From the NCBI RefSeq assembly GCF_003584645.1, contig NZ_AP017928.1, positions 3,262,395-3,326,394 on the forward strand: 64,000 nt of DNA. Direction: 5' to 3'. Position 1 is the stretch's first letter; each line of letters opens with the position of its first letter. The position numbers and the translations under genes are program-made. Below are positions 63,978 through 64,000 of this stretch, in pieces. Below the pieces are notes generated by a model. The model saw nothing but the letters and a program-made list of their open reading frames with translations. It searched no databases and was not told where the DNA came from. Source of the DNA: Methylocaldum marinum (lineage in GTDB: Bacteria; Pseudomonadota; Gammaproteobacteria; Methylococcales; Methylococcaceae).

Positions 63978-64000
63978 TCAATCCAGGCTGTCGCGAAGAA
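63978..64000 (-). CDS. C-terminal end of an upstream gene, probably an ECF sigma factor
   Basis: Only the last codons (LRDSLD, stop at 63978-63980) are inside the window. The position upstream of fecR is where fecI-type sigma genes lie. No further evidence is visible. Confidence 0.3.

Overview
The window is about 64 kb of high-GC (roughly 60-65 %) gammaproteobacterial DNA, crowded with insertion sequences and short palindromic repeats. A Rieske oxygenase next to a 3-beta-HSD-like dehydrogenase (the arrangement of the sterol C-4 demethylation pair SdmA/SdmB of Methylococcus), a cytochrome P460 gene, an SmbP-like protein and a PEP-CTERM protein together suggest a sterol-making methanotroph of the Methylococcaceae (Methylococcus/Methylocaldum type). 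This assignment is inference; no rRNA or methane monooxygenase gene is present.

Region 1 (1-18.3 kb) is a biosynthetic cluster on the + strand. One giant protein runs FAAL-ACP-KS-AT-KR-ACP-KS-(dead AT); its start lies left of the window. A second runs ACP-ACP-C-ACP-A-C-SDR. They are followed by an MFS exporter, a Tat-exported Acg/nitroreductase-like protein and a FabZ-like dehydratase. The logic is that of a fatty-acid-primed lipopeptide/polyketide: a fatty acid is loaded as acyl-AMP, extended by PKS modules, condensed with an amino acid (the A-domain residues read as serine) and exported. No thioesterase is seen. A REP palindrome lies inside the reading frame between the two tandem ACPs.

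Region 2 (18.5-25.4 kb) holds single genes separated by repeats: an SmbP-like metal-binding protein, two alpha/beta-hydrolases, a small membrane protein with a good terminator, a PhoD-like phosphatase and a PEP-CTERM protein.

Region 3 (25.6-40 kb) is a rearranged type VI secretion island. A 2,550-bp segment (fused membrane/spermidine-synthase-like gene, a phoD signal-peptide fragment and the start of vgrG) occurs twice as a direct repeat offset by 6,663 bp. In the first copy vgrG runs into an IS630 remnant. In the second it continues into an effector-type VgrG whose C-terminus resembles colicin D, followed by a 4-bp-overlapping colicin-D-immunity-like gene; this vgrG is split by a 235-bp MITE with a 5-bp target duplication. 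Between the copies lie an intact IS5-family element, a low-GC lipase effector pair, and remnants of waaA and a FAD-dependent oxidoreductase. A Tn5-like transposase fragment then abuts a flotillin lacking its SPFH domain.

Region 4 (40-47 kb) has a TonB-dependent receptor, an IS4-family element with an 11-bp target duplication that splits a small exported-protein gene, an IS630 element, an IS256 remnant and a large nested palindrome.

Region 5 (47-57.5 kb, mostly - strand) carries the sdmA/sdmB-like pair, a membrane protein, a DUF3301 protein, an IS110-family element within REP sequences, msrP, a broken cytochrome P460 gene, a glycogen-debranching enzyme and a glucose-dehydrogenase-like SDR. 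Region 6 (57.5-64 kb) has a TPR lipoprotein (+ strand) converging on a FecA-type TonB receptor and its FecR regulator, with the probable sigma factor cut by the right edge.
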